A stretch of 64,000 bases of DNA, from contig NZ_LR594036.1 of assembly GCF_901542335.1 (NCBI RefSeq), positions 1,116,001-1,180,000 on the forward strand, given 5' to 3'. The translations under genes were made by a program, and so were the position numbers. This DNA comes from Streptococcus porcinus (GTDB lineage Bacteria > Bacillota > Bacilli > Lactobacillales > Streptococcaceae). The notes under the pieces were generated by a model. The model was not told the origin of the DNA and searched no databases. It saw nothing but the letters and a program-made list of their open reading frames with translations. Below are positions 8,019-20,768 of the stretch, in pieces; positions within the stretch are counted from its first letter, which is position 1, and each line of letters begins with the position of its first letter.

Positions 8019-8046
8019 TCTTGAATGCTTGATCTGATAGGTACCT

Positions 8047-8763
8047 TTATTTTGTAAATACCATTTTATCTTTTTGATTTGTTAAAACAACTTTTTTATC
8101 AGTTTTATTATATTTCAAATTCACTTCTTTTCCTTGGCTTATAAACATTTTTGCCTTCTTGTTAAGGGAGTCGAATGTTACTCTATTTAAGAAACGATTG
8201 ACCTTTCCACTAGCAATCTGTGTTGAAATAACTCCTGTAGCCTTATCATATTCACCATTTACAGCATAAGCCCTTTTCATAAATTCCTCATCTAGCTGCT
8301 TTTGAATGGCTGTTTTTGTCGGTGTTGATTGTTCAATAGCTGTTTTTACTTCTGGATCTAATTCATTTAAAGAAACATCACTGTCTTTTAAAATCTTATT
8401 CATCTCATTTTTATAATAATCTAAAATCTGTTGGCTCAGAAGGTCGCGATTAACAGTAAGATAGTAGGTCATCTCTACTTTATCTTTTTTTACTGTCATT
8501 TTTAATTGAGGTTTTGAAATACTATTTTCAACGGTCGTACCCAGTTGTCTGTCTAATAATTTCAAATCATTAGTGATATCTTTTTCGTAAGTTCCTTTAA
8601 CAGAATTAGCTTTCCACGTTCCTTCTAAACTTCCTTCTTGATATTTATAGTAAGCAGCACCCCCTACTCCAACAAGAAGAACAGTAAAGAACAATAAACT
8701 AAACGTTTTTAAAAGGTTTCGCGATTTTTTGGGGTTTACATCTAATATAGTACGGTTATTCAT
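8047..8763 (-). CDS. Hypothetical single-pass membrane protein
   Basis: A 238-residue protein with a basic N-terminus (NPKKSRNLLK), one membrane span at about residues 19-40 and a long Lys-rich external domain. The motif EGTWKANSVKGTY after the membrane segment suggests a lipocalin-like beta-rich domain starting with GxW, but I cannot name a family. There is no lipobox Cys, so it is anchored by its span. A GAGGAG site precedes the ATG. It stands alone between two terminators or hairpins. Confidence 0.75.
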   Translation of the reverse strand: MNNRTILDVNPKKSRNLLKTFSLLFFTVLLVGVGGAAYYKYQEGSLEGTWKANSVKGTYEKDITNDLKLLDRQLGTTVENSISKPQLKMTVKKDKVEMTYYLTVNRDLLSQQILDYYKNEMNKILKDSDVSLNELDPEVKTAIEQSTPTKTAIQKQLDEEFMKRAYAVNGEYDKATGVISTQIASGKVNRFLNRVTFDSLNKKAKMFISQGKEVNLKYNKTDKKVVLTNQKDKMVFTK

Positions 8764-8840
8764 AAAGGTTTCTCCTCTACTAGCATGGTATCATTTCCCT
8801 ATTTTACAGTCAAGAATCTACTGCATCATTGGAATAGGTA

Positions 8841-8871
8841 AAAATAAAAATACTTCGTTTGAAGTATTTTT
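8841..8871 (-). terminator. engB terminator
   Basis: AAAAATACTTC (8846-8856) and GAAGTATTTTT (8861-8871) form a hairpin; on the - strand the T-rich tail TTTTTATTTTT follows. The stem overlaps the engB stop codon. It ends the thyA/folA/clpX/engB direction of transcription. Confidence 0.8.
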
Positions 8872-9469
8872 AAATCATTGCTAAAATGCTATCCCACGCC
8901 TGATCAATACCTATGCGGTCGACCGATGAAAAGATAATAAACTGATCATTGGAATCAAAATTCAATTTCTTTTTAACCATTGCTTCATGTTTATTCCATT
9001 TGCCTCGTGGAATTTTATCAGCCTTTGTCGCAACAACAATAACAGGTATCTCATAATATTTCAGAAATTCATACATTTGAACATCTTCTCCAGAAGGTTC
9101 ATGACGTAAATCAACTAAAGAAACAACCACTCTGAGATTTTCACGACTAACTAAATACTCTTCAATCATTTTTCCCCATCTTGCGCGTTCGGTTTTTGAA
9201 ACTTTAGCATAGCCGTAGCCCGGAACATCAACAAAGCGAATTTTATCATCAATATTAAAAAAATTAAGTAACTGAGTTTTACCAGGCTTAGCTGAAGTAC
9301 GGGCTAAATTTTTACGCCCTAAAATAGTATTGATAAAACTTGACTTACCTACATTGGAACGTCCAGCTAGAGCTACTTCTGGAATATCATCTTGTGGGTA
9401 ATGCGACTTATTTGCTGCGCTCAGTAAAAGATCGGCATTGTGAGTATTTAGGACTTGTTCTTCTGCCAT
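8870..9469 (-). CDS. engB: Ribosome biogenesis GTPase EngB/YsxC
   Basis: A 199-residue GTPase of the TRAFAC class. G1 GRSNVGKS, G3 DVPGYG, G4 ATKADK and the G5 region FSSVD are all visible. The family acts in late assembly of the large ribosomal subunit and is essential in related bacteria. I take the ATG at 9469; a GTG at 9475 directly abuts the GGGGAGG site and would be too close. It follows clpX by 12 bases in the same operon. Confidence 0.96.
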   Translation of the reverse strand: MAEEQVLNTHNADLLLSAANKSHYPQDDIPEVALAGRSNVGKSSFINTILGRKNLARTSAKPGKTQLLNFFNIDDKIRFVDVPGYGYAKVSKTERARWGKMIEEYLVSRENLRVVVSLVDLRHEPSGEDVQMYEFLKYYEIPVIVVATKADKIPRGKWNKHEAMVKKKLNFDSNDQFIIFSSVDRIGIDQAWDSILAMI

Positions 9470-9481
9470 GGCCACCTCCCC

Positions 9482-10711
9482 TTAAGCTATTTCCAGGATT
9501 GGTTTTGCATTCCCATCAACAGCATCTTTCGTAATACGTACTTTGGTCACATCTTCTTGGCTAGGTATTTCAAACATGAGATCTAACATTGTCTCTTCAA
9601 TAATTGAGCGTAAGCCACGAGCTCCCGTTTTACGAGCAATCGCTTTTTCCGCAATTGCATCTAAAGCTTCTTGATCAAAGGTCAACTCCACGCCATCGTA
9701 AGACAGTAAGGTTTGATATTGTTTGACAAGTGCATTCTTTGGCTCAGTTAGTATTTTCACTAAATCATTGGTGCTAAGCTGCTCTAAGGCAGCAACAACT
9801 GGTAACCTTCCAATGAACTCCGGAATTAAACCAAAGGTTTGGATATCTTCAGAAATAATTTCTTGCATATAGGAAGCATCTTCATCAATTTTGCGACTGT
9901 TTTGCCCAAAACCAATAATTTTTTCTCCCAATCTTTGTTTAACGATTTCTTCAATACCGTCAAAAGCACCGCCCACGATAAACAAAATATTTTTGGTATC
10001 AATCTGTATCATTTCTTGATTAGGATGTTTACGGCCACCTTGTGGAGGAACAGAAGCGACAGTTCCTTCAATTATTTTCAAGAGAGCTTGTTGAACTCCT
10101 TCTCCTGATACATCACGAGTAATTGAAACATTTTCACCTTTTTTGGCAATTTTATCAATCTCATCTACATAGATGATACCACGTTCAGCACGCTCAACAT
10201 TGTAGTCTGCTGCTTGAATCAGTTTCAATAAAATATTTTCAACATCCTCACCTACGTAGCCAGCCTCGGTCAAAGAGGTAGCATCCGCAATAGCAAAAGG
10301 AACATTTAAGGTCTTAGCTAATGTTTGAGCAAGGAATGTTTTCCCAGAACCGGTTGGACCAATCATTAAAATATTTGATTTTTGTAGTTCCACTTCTTCA
10401 TCATCGCGACTTTCTGCAAAAGAAACTCGTTTGTAATGGTTATAAACAGCTACCGCCAAAGCCCTTTTTGCACGGTCTTGACCAACCACATATTGATTTA
10501 GTGTCTCTAATAACTCTTTCGGTTTAGGAACTTCTGTCAAATCAGCTAATACTTCCTCAGCTAATTCTTCTTTAATGATTTCTTGTGACAGAGCAACACA
10601 TTCATTACAAATAAAGACATTGTTACCTGCTATAATTTTTTTGACTTCATCTTGACTCTTGCCACAAAATGAACAATGAACCTTGATATCAGTACTTCGA
10701 TTTCCCGCCAT
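9482..10711 (-). CDS. clpX: ATP-dependent Clp protease ATP-binding subunit ClpX
   Basis: A 409-residue unfoldase. The N-terminal zinc-binding domain has CSFCGKS and CNECV; the AAA+ domain has GPTGSGKT (Walker A), the [17 protein letters not shown] pore segment, [10 protein letters not shown] (Walker B) and the sensor/arginine-finger region [10 protein letters not shown]. It unfolds tagged substrates for ClpP, which is not in the window. Family members normally start MAGNR, so I use the ATG at 10711; an in-frame GTG at 10735 would add eight residues and is possible because the ribosome-binding site for 10711 is weak. Confidence 0.96.
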   Translation of the reverse strand: MAGNRSTDIKVHCSFCGKSQDEVKKIIAGNNVFICNECVALSQEIIKEELAEEVLADLTEVPKPKELLETLNQYVVGQDRAKRALAVAVYNHYKRVSFAESRDDEEVELQKSNILMIGPTGSGKTFLAQTLAKTLNVPFAIADATSLTEAGYVGEDVENILLKLIQAADYNVERAERGIIYVDEIDKIAKKGENVSITRDVSGEGVQQALLKIIEGTVASVPPQGGRKHPNQEMIQIDTKNILFIVGGAFDGIEEIVKQRLGEKIIGFGQNSRKIDEDASYMQEIISEDIQTFGLIPEFIGRLPVVAALEQLSTNDLVKILTEPKNALVKQYQTLLSYDGVELTFDQEALDAIAEKAIARKTGARGLRSIIEETMLDLMFEIPSQEDVTKVRITKDAVDGNAKPILEIA

Positions 10712-10741
10712 ATTTTCTAAACTTTCTCTTTTCACTCTTTA

Positions 10742-10912
10742 TTAAAACAAGGTGCCATAAAAGGCATGTATGGTATTAACTAAATTAGTAATGACATTTA
10801 GTAAAAACAAAGTGCCCAATCCATAACGTTTTTTCTTAAAAGCTGTCATTGCACAAAGAAAACAGATGGCACACAAAAAAGCCGTAAATACCCCAAAAAT
10901 ACTACGTTGCAT
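10742..10912 (-). CDS. 56-residue membrane protein between folA and clpX
   Basis: A short ORF (MQRSIFGVF...) with two hydrophobic spans separated by a basic turn KKKR, so a probable two-pass membrane protein. The GGGGGAG upstream is a strong ribosome-binding site. It sits six bases before the clpX reading frame extension and 25 bases after folA, so it belongs to the same operon. As I recall, a small protein at this position is conserved in other streptococci. Function unknown. Confidence 0.7.
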   Translation of the reverse strand: MQRSIFGVFTAFLCAICFLCAMTAFKKKRYGLGTLFLLNVITNLVNTIHAFYGTLF

Positions 10913-10937
10913 TAGTTAATCTCTCCCCCAGCGACAA

Positions 10938-11435
10938 TCACTTTTTAACAAGAACATGAACTGTAAAATCAAAAGGATTTTGTTCATCTTTCCCATAGAA
11001 AAATTGATTTTCTTCAATATAGTCATCTAAATTCATTTCAGGACGATAGGTATCGCCTTCAAATTGGTGATGAACAACTGTTTTAATGATACGATTAAAA
11101 TGCCCCTCAAAACTTTCGAGAACCTTCGCGCCACCAATGACGTACAGATTTTTTTCTTGGGCATGGAACCATTCCAAGGCTTTTTCTAAACTAGTAACAG
11201 TTAGCACACCTTCTACATCATACTGCTCATCGCTGGTCATCACCAAGGTTTGGCGATTAGGAAGAAGTTTACCTTTCATCCCCTCAAATGTCACTCGCCC
11301 CATCAAAATAGCTTGGTGAAGGGTTGTATTCTTAAAATGTTGTAATTCTCTTGGAAGATGCCAAGGCAAGGTTCCATTTGAACCAATAAGTCCGTTTTCA
11401 TCTTCTGCCCAAATAGCTATTATTTCTTTTGTCAT
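10938..11435 (-). CDS. folA: Dihydrofolate reductase
   Basis: A 165-residue enzyme reducing dihydrofolate to tetrahydrofolate with NADPH. The N-terminal IWAEDENGLIGSNGTLPWHLP contains the substrate loop and the conserved Trp-His-Leu-Pro, and VIGGAKVLE is the NADPH-binding Gly-Gly turn. It lies downstream of thyA, whose reaction generates dihydrofolate, so the pair forms a functional unit. It is the target of trimethoprim. Confidence 0.97.
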   Translation of the reverse strand: MTKEIIAIWAEDENGLIGSNGTLPWHLPRELQHFKNTTLHQAILMGRVTFEGMKGKLLPNRQTLVMTSDEQYDVEGVLTVTSLEKALEWFHAQEKNLYVIGGAKVLESFEGHFNRIIKTVVHHQFEGDTYRPEMNLDDYIEENQFFYGKDEQNPFDFTVHVLVKK

Positions 11436-11513
11436 CTTATTCTATCCTTAATGTCATTGACTCTATTTTAGCAAATTTTGTGATATTTTGCTTGAAAAAA
11501 ATCCATGTTTCAC

Positions 11514-12353
11514 TCAGATAGCCAAATCAAAGCGCAATTGTGGTTTAACAGGATCATAATCTACTAATTCAAAATCTTCGGCACAAATATCAAAAAAGTC
11601 AGTGCCATCTGGAACATTTAAAACAAGACGTGGCTTACAATTGCTTGCTTCGCGATTTAATAATTCCTCTGCCTGAGAAAATTGATTATCGTAAATATGT
11701 AAATTATTGACAAAGTAGAAGAATTTTCCAATTTTCCAGCTAAAATGTTTTGCAATCATCATTTGTAAAGCAACATATTGCATAGCATTAATATGGTGTG
11801 CTACTAACATATCATTAGAGCGCTGTACCAGAGTAGCGTCCAGATAGATATCACCGTCAACACGACGAACATCAAACATCGTCTGAAAGGCACAAGGTAG
11901 CAAACCTTCTGTTTCTTCGAAAGCCTCGTAATCCCATAATGAAATCACATTTCTGCGATTCCAGGGGTTGTCAGCCAGCTGTTTTAAAATTTTCGTCATG
12001 ATATCATGCTTTTTGACTACAGCTCCATAGCGTTGTCCGATTGTTCTGGTATTTCCTACTTCCCAATCCTTCCAATAGTGAACATTATATTTTTCTTCTA
12101 AGACATCTAAAGAATTGGATTGGTCTTGATAAATCCAAAGTAACTCTTTGATTGCTGATTTTATTGGTATTGGCCGTAAGGTAGTAATAGGAAAGTCACC
12201 TTCAGCCAAGTTATACTCTGTGAAAACGCCAGTAAGATACTTTGAGTTAGCTGTTTGACCATCTCTATATTTTGGTCTTGCCTGCTCACTAAAAACACCT
12301 GTTTCCAAAATCTTTTGGATATTCTCTTTAAAAATCACATCTGCTCGTGTCAT
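11514..12353 (-). CDS. thyA: Thymidylate synthase
   Basis: A 279-residue ThyA-type enzyme making dTMP from dUMP with methylene-tetrahydrofolate. The catalytic Cys is in LLPCAFQT, the dUMP-binding segment is QRSNDM, and the C-terminus ends RFDLAI. AAGGAAG precedes the ATG. It is the first gene of the leftward thyA-folA-clpX-engB block and is divergent from mvaS, with about 200 bases between them. Confidence 0.97.
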   Translation of the reverse strand: MTRADVIFKENIQKILETGVFSEQARPKYRDGQTANSKYLTGVFTEYNLAEGDFPITTLRPIPIKSAIKELLWIYQDQSNSLDVLEEKYNVHYWKDWEVGNTRTIGQRYGAVVKKHDIMTKILKQLADNPWNRRNVISLWDYEAFEETEGLLPCAFQTMFDVRRVDGDIYLDATLVQRSNDMLVAHHINAMQYVALQMMIAKHFSWKIGKFFYFVNNLHIYDNQFSQAEELLNREASNCKPRLVLNVPDGTDFFDICAEDFELVDYDPVKPQLRFDLAI

Positions 12354-12552
12354 GACGCTTCCTTTCTAGTTTATATACTGTTTCTTATTTTACCAAATTT
12401 TGAGGAAATAGCTAGAAGAAATATTAAAAATTAGGCTCCCTTAACGATTTCTTTGGTTTGAATCATGAAACTAATAGTTGTTTTCTCTTTTTTCAGAAAA
12501 ATTATGATAAAATATTAGAGAATATCTATTAGCATATTAAAGAAGGAACATT

Positions 12553-13725
12553 ATGAAAATTGGAATTGATAAGATCGGTTTTGCAACTGGTCGTTATGTT
12601 TTGAATATGGATCAATTAGCTATCGCTCGTCAAACTGATCCAGATAAATTTACTAAAGGACTAATGCTTGATCGCATAAGTATCACGCCAATTACAGAGG
12701 ATATTGTGACTCTTGCTGCTACTGCCGCTGACACAATTCTCGACCAAGAAGATAAGGAAAGTATCGATATGGTCATTTTGGCAACAGAGTCCTCCATCGA
12801 TCAATCAAAAGCGGCCAGCATTTATGTCCATCACTTGCTTGGCATTCAACCATTTGCTCGTTCAATTGAGATAAAAGAAGCCTGTTATAGTGCTACTGCT
12901 GCACTTGATTATGCCAAAGCTCATATTGCTTTAAATCCTGACTCAAGAGTATTAGTTATCGCCAGTGACATTGCCAAATATGGTATCAAGTCGGCTGGTG
13001 AACCAACCCAAGGCGCTGGCAGTGTCGCTATCTTAGTCAAGGCTAACCCCTCAATTGCCATCATTAACAATGATAACGTCGCCCAAACACGGGAGGTTAT
13101 GGATTTTTGGCGACCAAATTACTCATCAACCCCTTACGTAAACGGAATCTTTTCTACTAAACAATACCTTGATTCCCTCAAAACAACTTGGAAAGAATAC
13201 CAAAACCGCCAGAATCTAGAGGTTACTGATTTTGCTGCTTTTTGTTTCCACATTCCTTTTCCTAAACTGGCTTTTAAAGGCCTTAATAAATTATTCGATA
13301 AAGAAACACCCGATTCGCATAAAAAGCAATTAACCTTAGCTTTCGAAGCTTCTATTACTTATAGCCGCCAAGTCGGAAATATCTATACAGGTTCACTGTA
13401 CATGTCCCTTCTTTCCCTTTTAGAAAATTGTCAAACCTTACAGGCAGGAGATAAAATCGGTATGTTCTCCTACGGTTCTGGTGCTGTTAGCGAAATCTAC
13501 AGTCTCCAGTTAGTTGATGGTTACCAAAGCAGATTAGAAACAAACCGTCAAGCCTATTTGGATCAACGCCAAGAAGTCAGCGTCACTGATTATGAAACTA
13601 TTTTTTATGCTGATAGTTCAGTTGACCACGAAGGGAACCTTACTTTTGACAACTATTTAGCCGGACGATTTGCTTTGAAATCTATCCAAGAACACCAAAG
13701 GATTTATGGAAAAAATGACAAATAA
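12553..13725 (+). CDS. mvaS: Hydroxymethylglutaryl-CoA synthase
   Basis: A 390-residue thiolase-fold enzyme condensing acetoacetyl-CoA with acetyl-CoA to HMG-CoA, the first committed step of the mevalonate pathway. The catalytic Cys lies in KEACYSATAAL (about residue 111), with a conserved His in CFHIPFPKLA and the glycine-rich FSYGSGAVSE near the end. It overlaps mvaA by about 20 bases, so the two are coupled. Confidence 0.97.
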   Translation: MKIGIDKIGFATGRYVLNMDQLAIARQTDPDKFTKGLMLDRISITPITEDIVTLAATAADTILDQEDKESIDMVILATESSIDQSKAASIYVHHLLGIQPFARSIEIKEACYSATAALDYAKAHIALNPDSRVLVIASDIAKYGIKSAGEPTQGAGSVAILVKANPSIAIINNDNVAQTREVMDFWRPNYSSTPYVNGIFSTKQYLDSLKTTWKEYQNRQNLEVTDFAAFCFHIPFPKLAFKGLNKLFDKETPDSHKKQLTLAFEASITYSRQVGNIYTGSLYMSLLSLLENCQTLQAGDKIGMFSYGSGAVSEIYSLQLVDGYQSRLETNRQAYLDQRQEVSVTDYETIFYADSSVDHEGNLTFDNYLAGRFALKSIQEHQRIYGKNDK

Positions 13726-14992
13726 ACCTATCAATTGGGCTGGTTTCTATAAAAAAAGTCCAGCAGACAGAATTAAATTCTTAAAGGAACAAGGTCTAAT
13801 TAGAGACCTTGTTCTTGAGCATCTAGAAAGAGAAGACTTATTATCCCTTGAAACGGCTAATCAAATGGCTGAAAATGTTCTTGGACGCCTTGCCCTTCCA
13901 TTTAGCATCGTTCCAGATTTTCTCATTAACCAAAAAACTTACCACTTACCGATGGTAACAGAAGAGCCTTCAGTTATTGCCGCTGCTACCTTTGCTGGAA
14001 AAATCATCAAACGTTCTGGAGGTTTTAAGACAAAAGTTTTCAATCGCCAGATGATCGGACAAGTAGCTTTATATGATGTTCCAGATAAAAAAGAGGCCCG
14101 CACCCAGATTTTGCTAGCAAAAAATAATTTACTTGAAATCGCAAATAATGCCTATCCCTCAATCGTCAAACGTGGGGGAGGAGCATGTGATTTGCATATC
14201 AAGATAAAGGAGAACCTTCTCATTGTTTATCTTATGGTTGATACCCAAGAAGCTATGGGAGCTAATATGGTTAATACGATGGTGGAGGCACTTTCTAAAC
14301 CCCTAGAAGATTTGGCTAACGGTAAAACCTTGATGGCTATTTTATCAAACTATGCAACCGAAGCTTTAGTTAGAGCAGAATGTCAGATTGACCTCCGTTT
14401 TTTAAGTCGTAATAAAGCTGAAGCTGAAGAATTAGCTAAGAAAATGGTGCTAGCCAGCGACTTCGCACAAATTGATACCTATAGGGCTGCTACCCATAAC
14501 AAAGGTATTTTTAATGGTATTGACGCCTTAGTCATAGCCACTGGTAATGATTGGCGGGCCATTGAAGCTGGAGGGCATACTTACGCTGCCAAAGATGGTT
14601 CCTACCGTGGTTTAAGTACCTGGAGCTTAGACCTCCAGCATAATGTGATTAAAGGCCAATTAACTATGCCTATGCCGATTGCTACTAAGGGGGGATCTAT
14701 TGGCCTCAATCCCAGTGTCCAAGTAGCCCATGACTTACTGAATTGGCCAAAGGCTAAAGAATTAGCTCAAATCATTGTTAGTTTAGGATTAGCTCAAAAT
14801 TTTGCTGCTTTAAAGGCCCTCACTAGTAGGGGAATCCAAGCTGGGCATATGAAACTTCAAGCTAAATCCTTAGCACTATTAGCAGGAGCAAGTGAAGCTG
14901 AGCTTGCTTCACTAATGCCCGAGCTACAAGCACTCAAGCATCTTAATTTAGAAAATACCAAAAAAACATTAGCAAGATTACGCCAAAAATAA
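13706..14992 (+). CDS. mvaA: Hydroxymethylglutaryl-CoA reductase (class II)
   Basis: A 428-residue reductase producing mevalonate. Visible are the substrate-binding EEPSVIAAA, the Asp/Lys-bearing catalytic segments (VDTQEAMGANMVNTMVE) and the NAD(P)-binding ATGNDWRAIEAGGH with its conserved glycine. The class II, short form fits bacterial mevalonate users. The ATG at 13706 has AAGGA close upstream; an alternative ATG lies at 13715. The gene ends at a terminator shared with the converging fni gene. Confidence 0.97.
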   Translation: MEKMTNKPINWAGFYKKSPADRIKFLKEQGLIRDLVLEHLEREDLLSLETANQMAENVLGRLALPFSIVPDFLINQKTYHLPMVTEEPSVIAAATFAGKIIKRSGGFKTKVFNRQMIGQVALYDVPDKKEARTQILLAKNNLLEIANNAYPSIVKRGGGACDLHIKIKENLLIVYLMVDTQEAMGANMVNTMVEALSKPLEDLANGKTLMAILSNYATEALVRAECQIDLRFLSRNKAEAEELAKKMVLASDFAQIDTYRAATHNKGIFNGIDALVIATGNDWRAIEAGGHTYAAKDGSYRGLSTWSLDLQHNVIKGQLTMPMPIATKGGSIGLNPSVQVAHDLLNWPKAKELAQIIVSLGLAQNFAALKALTSRGIQAGHMKLQAKSLALLAGASEAELASLMPELQALKHLNLENTKKTLARLRQK

Positions 14993-14994
14993 AG

Positions 14995-15028
14995 AAATCC
15001 CTGAAAGTTTTAGCTTTCAGGGATTTTT
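14995..15028. terminator. Bidirectional terminator between mvaA and fni
   Basis: AAATCCCTGAAAG (14995-15007) and CTTTCAGGGATTT (15014-15026) form a 13-bp stem followed by T on the + strand, with an A-rich flank giving a T-run on the - strand as well. Confidence 0.85.
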
Positions 15029-15056
15029 ACTTCAGACGCTATTTTGATGATAGCTA

Positions 15057-17044
<1,988 letters not shown>

Positions 17045-17052
<8 letters not shown>

Positions 17053-17989
17053 CTAGAATATCCTTTGTTTTCGAAACAATAATCTTGTAATCTTGCTCAA
17101 AAAGAGGTACAAGCTCCTCTAAGTCTTCTTCTAAACAGAGAACTTTTACGTTAGGGCCCGCATCCATGGTAAAATAACACTGATAACCCTTAGAACGTAT
17201 ATCTCGAACCTTATCCATAGCCTGATAGGAAGCTTCAGTTAAATAAGAAAAGGAAGGGCTTGATGTACGAGTTGTCTCGTGCATGGCAAGTGCATTCTCT
17301 TCTGTCAATAACCCAACTTTCTCAAAGTCATTATCCTCTAAATACTGTAACATCTCTTGATAAGCAATTTCCGATTTTCTGATCCATTGGTCAAAAGTAG
17401 TTGAGGTTTGGCGACACAACTTCATACCATCCCGACTTGAAATAGGCTTTCGTTCATCATTTAAAACTAACATAATCATGGCTAATTTTAAATCTGTTTT
17501 CACCTTATAGATATCACCACTACTCTTATCCCAAGCAGATAATGGACCAAAGAAAGAGCGAGAAGCCGACCCTGAAGCAAACTTAGCCTTTTGTGCTAGC
17601 TGACTTTGTGTTAGACCTGTTTCAAAGAACTCGTTACAAGCCTTAACTAGAGCAGACAGCCCACTTGAACTGGATGAAAGTCCTGCTGCTGTTGGCATGT
17701 TATTACGGCTTCTAACTTGGACAAATAAGTTCTTAGGAGTCCGAAATTGATTAATAATTGCAGATATTTTCTCATGTTCCTCTTGGCTTTGTAACTGGTC
17801 ATCAATGTAAAACAAGTCTTTATCAGCACCTTTCGGTAAGCTTTGCAATTGCGTCTCTGTGTACATATTTTCTAAAGTTAAAGAAATGCTGCTAGTTGAA
17901 GGAATCATTTTTTTCTGATCTTCTTTTCCCCAATATTTAATTATTGCAATATTCGCATAGGACTTCACAGTTACAGTTTTTGAATCCAC
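17045..17989 (-). CDS. mvaD: Diphosphomevalonate decarboxylase
   Basis: A 314-residue GHMP-fold enzyme making isopentenyl diphosphate. The AIIKYWGKE opening, the PTAAGLSSSSSGLSAL ATP-binding loop, the GSASRSFFG segment and the conserved Asp in TMDAGPNVK are all visible. It overlaps mvaK1 upstream by 19 bases and mvaK2 downstream by eight. Confidence 0.97.
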
Positions 17990-18849
17990 GTATTTACGGC
18001 CCCTTTTTCTAATAATTTTTCACATATGATTTCAGCATCTTTTTTAGTAGCTGCCAAAGCTATAATGCAACCACCAAGGCCACCACCTGACATTTTAGCA
18101 CCCAAAGCTTGGTGTGCTAATGCTTCTTGAACTAATAAATCTGATTGCTCAATACTAACTCCGATAGCTTTAAGCTCTTGATGGGCTTGCGTCATAGCAT
18201 GTCCCATTACTTCTATATCTTTACTAATAATAGCCCGGTGAACTTCTTCTGTTAATTGTCCAAGACGAGTGAGATGTGGTAAATTACTTTCTTCAAATTT
18301 GGCTACTTTATTGACAGCCTCACGGGTATGGCCGTGAATACCTGTATCAGCAATTACTAAATAAGCTTCCAAATTAATAGCCAAGCTTTCAAAACCTACA
18401 TTTCGAATAAAGGTAATAGCATGATCACTGAGGCAAGTTTTAGCATCTAGCCCACTGGGATTCGTATGAGCAATAATCTCAGCTTTATTAACTAGGATTT
18501 CAAGTAAATCATCATTAATTGGTTGGTCAAAATAATCGAATACTGCTCTAATAGCAGCAATGGAAACTGCTGCTGACGAGCCCATTCCTCTTTTTTGTGG
18601 AACTTGTGAAATGATTTCGTATGAAATTGGTTTTTCTTTAATCTGTAAAAAATCTAAGGCTGAATAAATTGCTGTAGACAGTGTGTCGTAAAAATCAAAT
18701 TTTAGTTTTTCTTTAGCTTCTTGAATAAGACAAGTCACTTCTATATCTTTTAAGGGTAAAGCAATTGCAGGAAAACCATAAACCACCGAGTGCTCTCCCA
18801 TCAAAATAATTTTGCTATGAGCTTTACCAATACCTATTTTTTTTGTCAT
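17971..18849 (-). CDS. mvaK1: Mevalonate kinase
   Basis: A 292-residue GHMP kinase, first enzyme of the leftward mevalonate operon. GKAHSKIILMGEHSVVYG at the N-terminus, RGMGSSAAVSIA (ATP loop) and KMSGGGLGGCIIA (third motif) identify it. In the pathway it acts between MvaA, encoded on the opposite strand nearby, and MvaK2. In streptococci the enzyme is known to be feedback-inhibited by diphosphomevalonate. Confidence 0.96.
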   Translation of the reverse strand: MTKKIGIGKAHSKIILMGEHSVVYGFPAIALPLKDIEVTCLIQEAKEKLKFDFYDTLSTAIYSALDFLQIKEKPISYEIISQVPQKRGMGSSAAVSIAAIRAVFDYFDQPINDDLLEILVNKAEIIAHTNPSGLDAKTCLSDHAITFIRNVGFESLAINLEAYLVIADTGIHGHTREAVNKVAKFEESNLPHLTRLGQLTEEVHRAIISKDIEVMGHAMTQAHQELKAIGVSIEQSDLLVQEALAHQALGAKMSGGGLGGCIIALAATKKDAEIICEKLLEKGAVNTWIQKL

Positions 18850-19004
18850 AAATTATTCTTTTCGTTCTTTTTAATCCTTTAAACTACCTTACTATTTTAC
18901 ACTAAAAGCTAAGAAAATGCGATACGAAAACCTTTTTACTAAGCTAAAGCTGAATCTTTTGTAATGAGAACTAGAACAAAAAACAGACTAGCAATCACAT
19001 AACT

Positions 19005-19028
19005 AAAAAAGCTGAAGAAATCAGCTTT
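19005..19028 (-). terminator. Terminator of the ABC exporter operon
   Basis: AAGCTGA (19009-19015) and TCAGCTT (19021-19027) form a hairpin that overlaps the stop codon of the second exporter gene; a run of T on the - strand follows. Confidence 0.8.
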
Positions 19029-20768
19029 AGATTTTTTCTTGAATACGAAACATTTCAGCATAGCTACCATTTGCTTTTAATAAAGTGTGATGATTTCCTC
19101 TCTCAATAATCCGTCCTTGATCGAGAACTAAAATTTGATCAGCTGTCTGAATCGTTGAGAGACGATGAGCAATAACAAAGGTTGTTCTCCCCTTTTTTAA
19201 AACTTCCATGGCTGCTTGGATAACCTCTTCAGTCTCGGTATCAATATGTGATGTCGCTTCATCTAATATCAGTATTTTCGGATTTGAGATAAGTGTTCGA
19301 GCAAAAGCGATTAATTGTCTCTCACCACTTGAATAGGAAGAGCCTCTTTCAGAAACTGGAGCATATATCCCTTTGTCCGATTTATTTAAGAGGTGCTCTG
19401 CTCCTACTTGAATTAGGGCTTGCTCTATCTGTTCTTCACTATAAGCTTGGTTTCCCATGCTCACGTTGGAGGCAATCGTTCCTGTAAAAAGATAAGGATC
19501 CTGCAAAACAATCCCCATATGGGAGCGTAGACTTTCTCGAGAAAAATCCTTAATCGATTGATTGTCTATTCTGATATCCCCTTCTTGGGGGTCATAAAAG
19601 CGATAGAGTAAGTTCATGATAGATGATTTGCCAGAGCCAGTATGGCCAACCAAGGCTATCGTTTGACCATTTTTAGCTTCAATGGAAATATCTTTCAAAA
19701 CTTTCTTGCCTTTATCATAATAAAAACTAACATGATCAAAAGTGACTTGTCCCTGACTGACCTTAATTCCTACTTTACTATCTTTCTCAGTCTTTTCCTC
19801 TAAAAGTTCCAAAAGCCGTTTGCCTGTTGCGTGCGATCTTTGAATATTGGGAAGTTGCCGTACCACCATTCCTAGAATATCAAACAATCTAGTCAGATAA
19901 TTAATATAAACAAAAATCATACCAACTGTCATTCCAGCTTGCCCTTTAAGAAAACGATAACCAATAAATGTTAAAATAGCAGCAATTATAGTGTACTTAA
20001 AAACTCTGTTAAAGTCCACGAAGCAACTGAATCAGCAAAGATAATAGTATTGTCAGCCTTTCGCATTTTAGTAATCTCTTTATCAAATTCTTGTAAGGTC
20101 TGATCTTCTTGATGGTAAAGTTGAATAATAGACACACCATTCATTGTTTCATTGACTTGTGTATTAACAGCACTTCTAGCTTTATAAAAATCTTTCATTG
20201 GCTGATCTGTCAATCTTTTATAAAGAAGTTGAATACCATAAAAGACCGGTAAAATGAATAGTAAAAAAAGTCCTAAAGTAAGGTTTAGGTAGATTAAAAT
20301 ACCATAAATCACTAACACTTGTAAAAGGCAAATCATCAATTGCGATAAAAGATTATCAAAGAATTGATTACGGAGAGTTTCTGTGTCATTAACGATACGT
20401 GTTGCGATTTTCCCTGCTGGTTGATGATCAAAATAAGAAATAGGTAATGACTGCATTGTCTGAAAGGCCCGATTCCGCAAGTTTTCGACAATCTGATTAG
20501 AGGCTTTTACTAGAGCCTTAAAAGAAAAATAACGAAGGCCTGCTGTAGCAAGGACTAGTACAAGGTAGAGATAAATCAGATTAGTAAATGAATCTCTATT
20601 AAAGGCCTGCCCACGCGCTACTGGAGTCAAAAAACGATCAATCATTTTCTGCAGAAGCAAAGGAGCATATTGGCCTGCCCCAGTTGCTATTAAGAGTAAG
20701 ACAGACCCTGTCCAAAAAGGTTTTCTAGCCCATCTAATTTCAGCTATTAAGGTTTTAAAGACTGACAT
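19027..20768 (-). pseudogene. ABC exporter half-transporter 2, frameshifted at a T tract
   Basis: Two overlapping frames together encode one half-transporter of about 580 residues. The first frame (from 20768) supplies the membrane domain with spans and QPAGKIATRIVND; it runs out of frame at a run of five T (19999-20003, - strand). The second frame resumes at KYTIIAAILTFIG and carries the nucleotide-binding domain: VGHTGSGKSS (Walker A), SSGERQLIAFART (signature), ILILDEATSHID (Walker B), IAHRLSTIQ (H-loop). One extra T would restore a continuous reading. It overlaps the partner half-gene by 14 bases, as in heterodimeric exporters of the BmrCD/LmrCD type. It is either a real loss of function, slippage-rescued, or a sequencing error. 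Confidence 0.8.
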
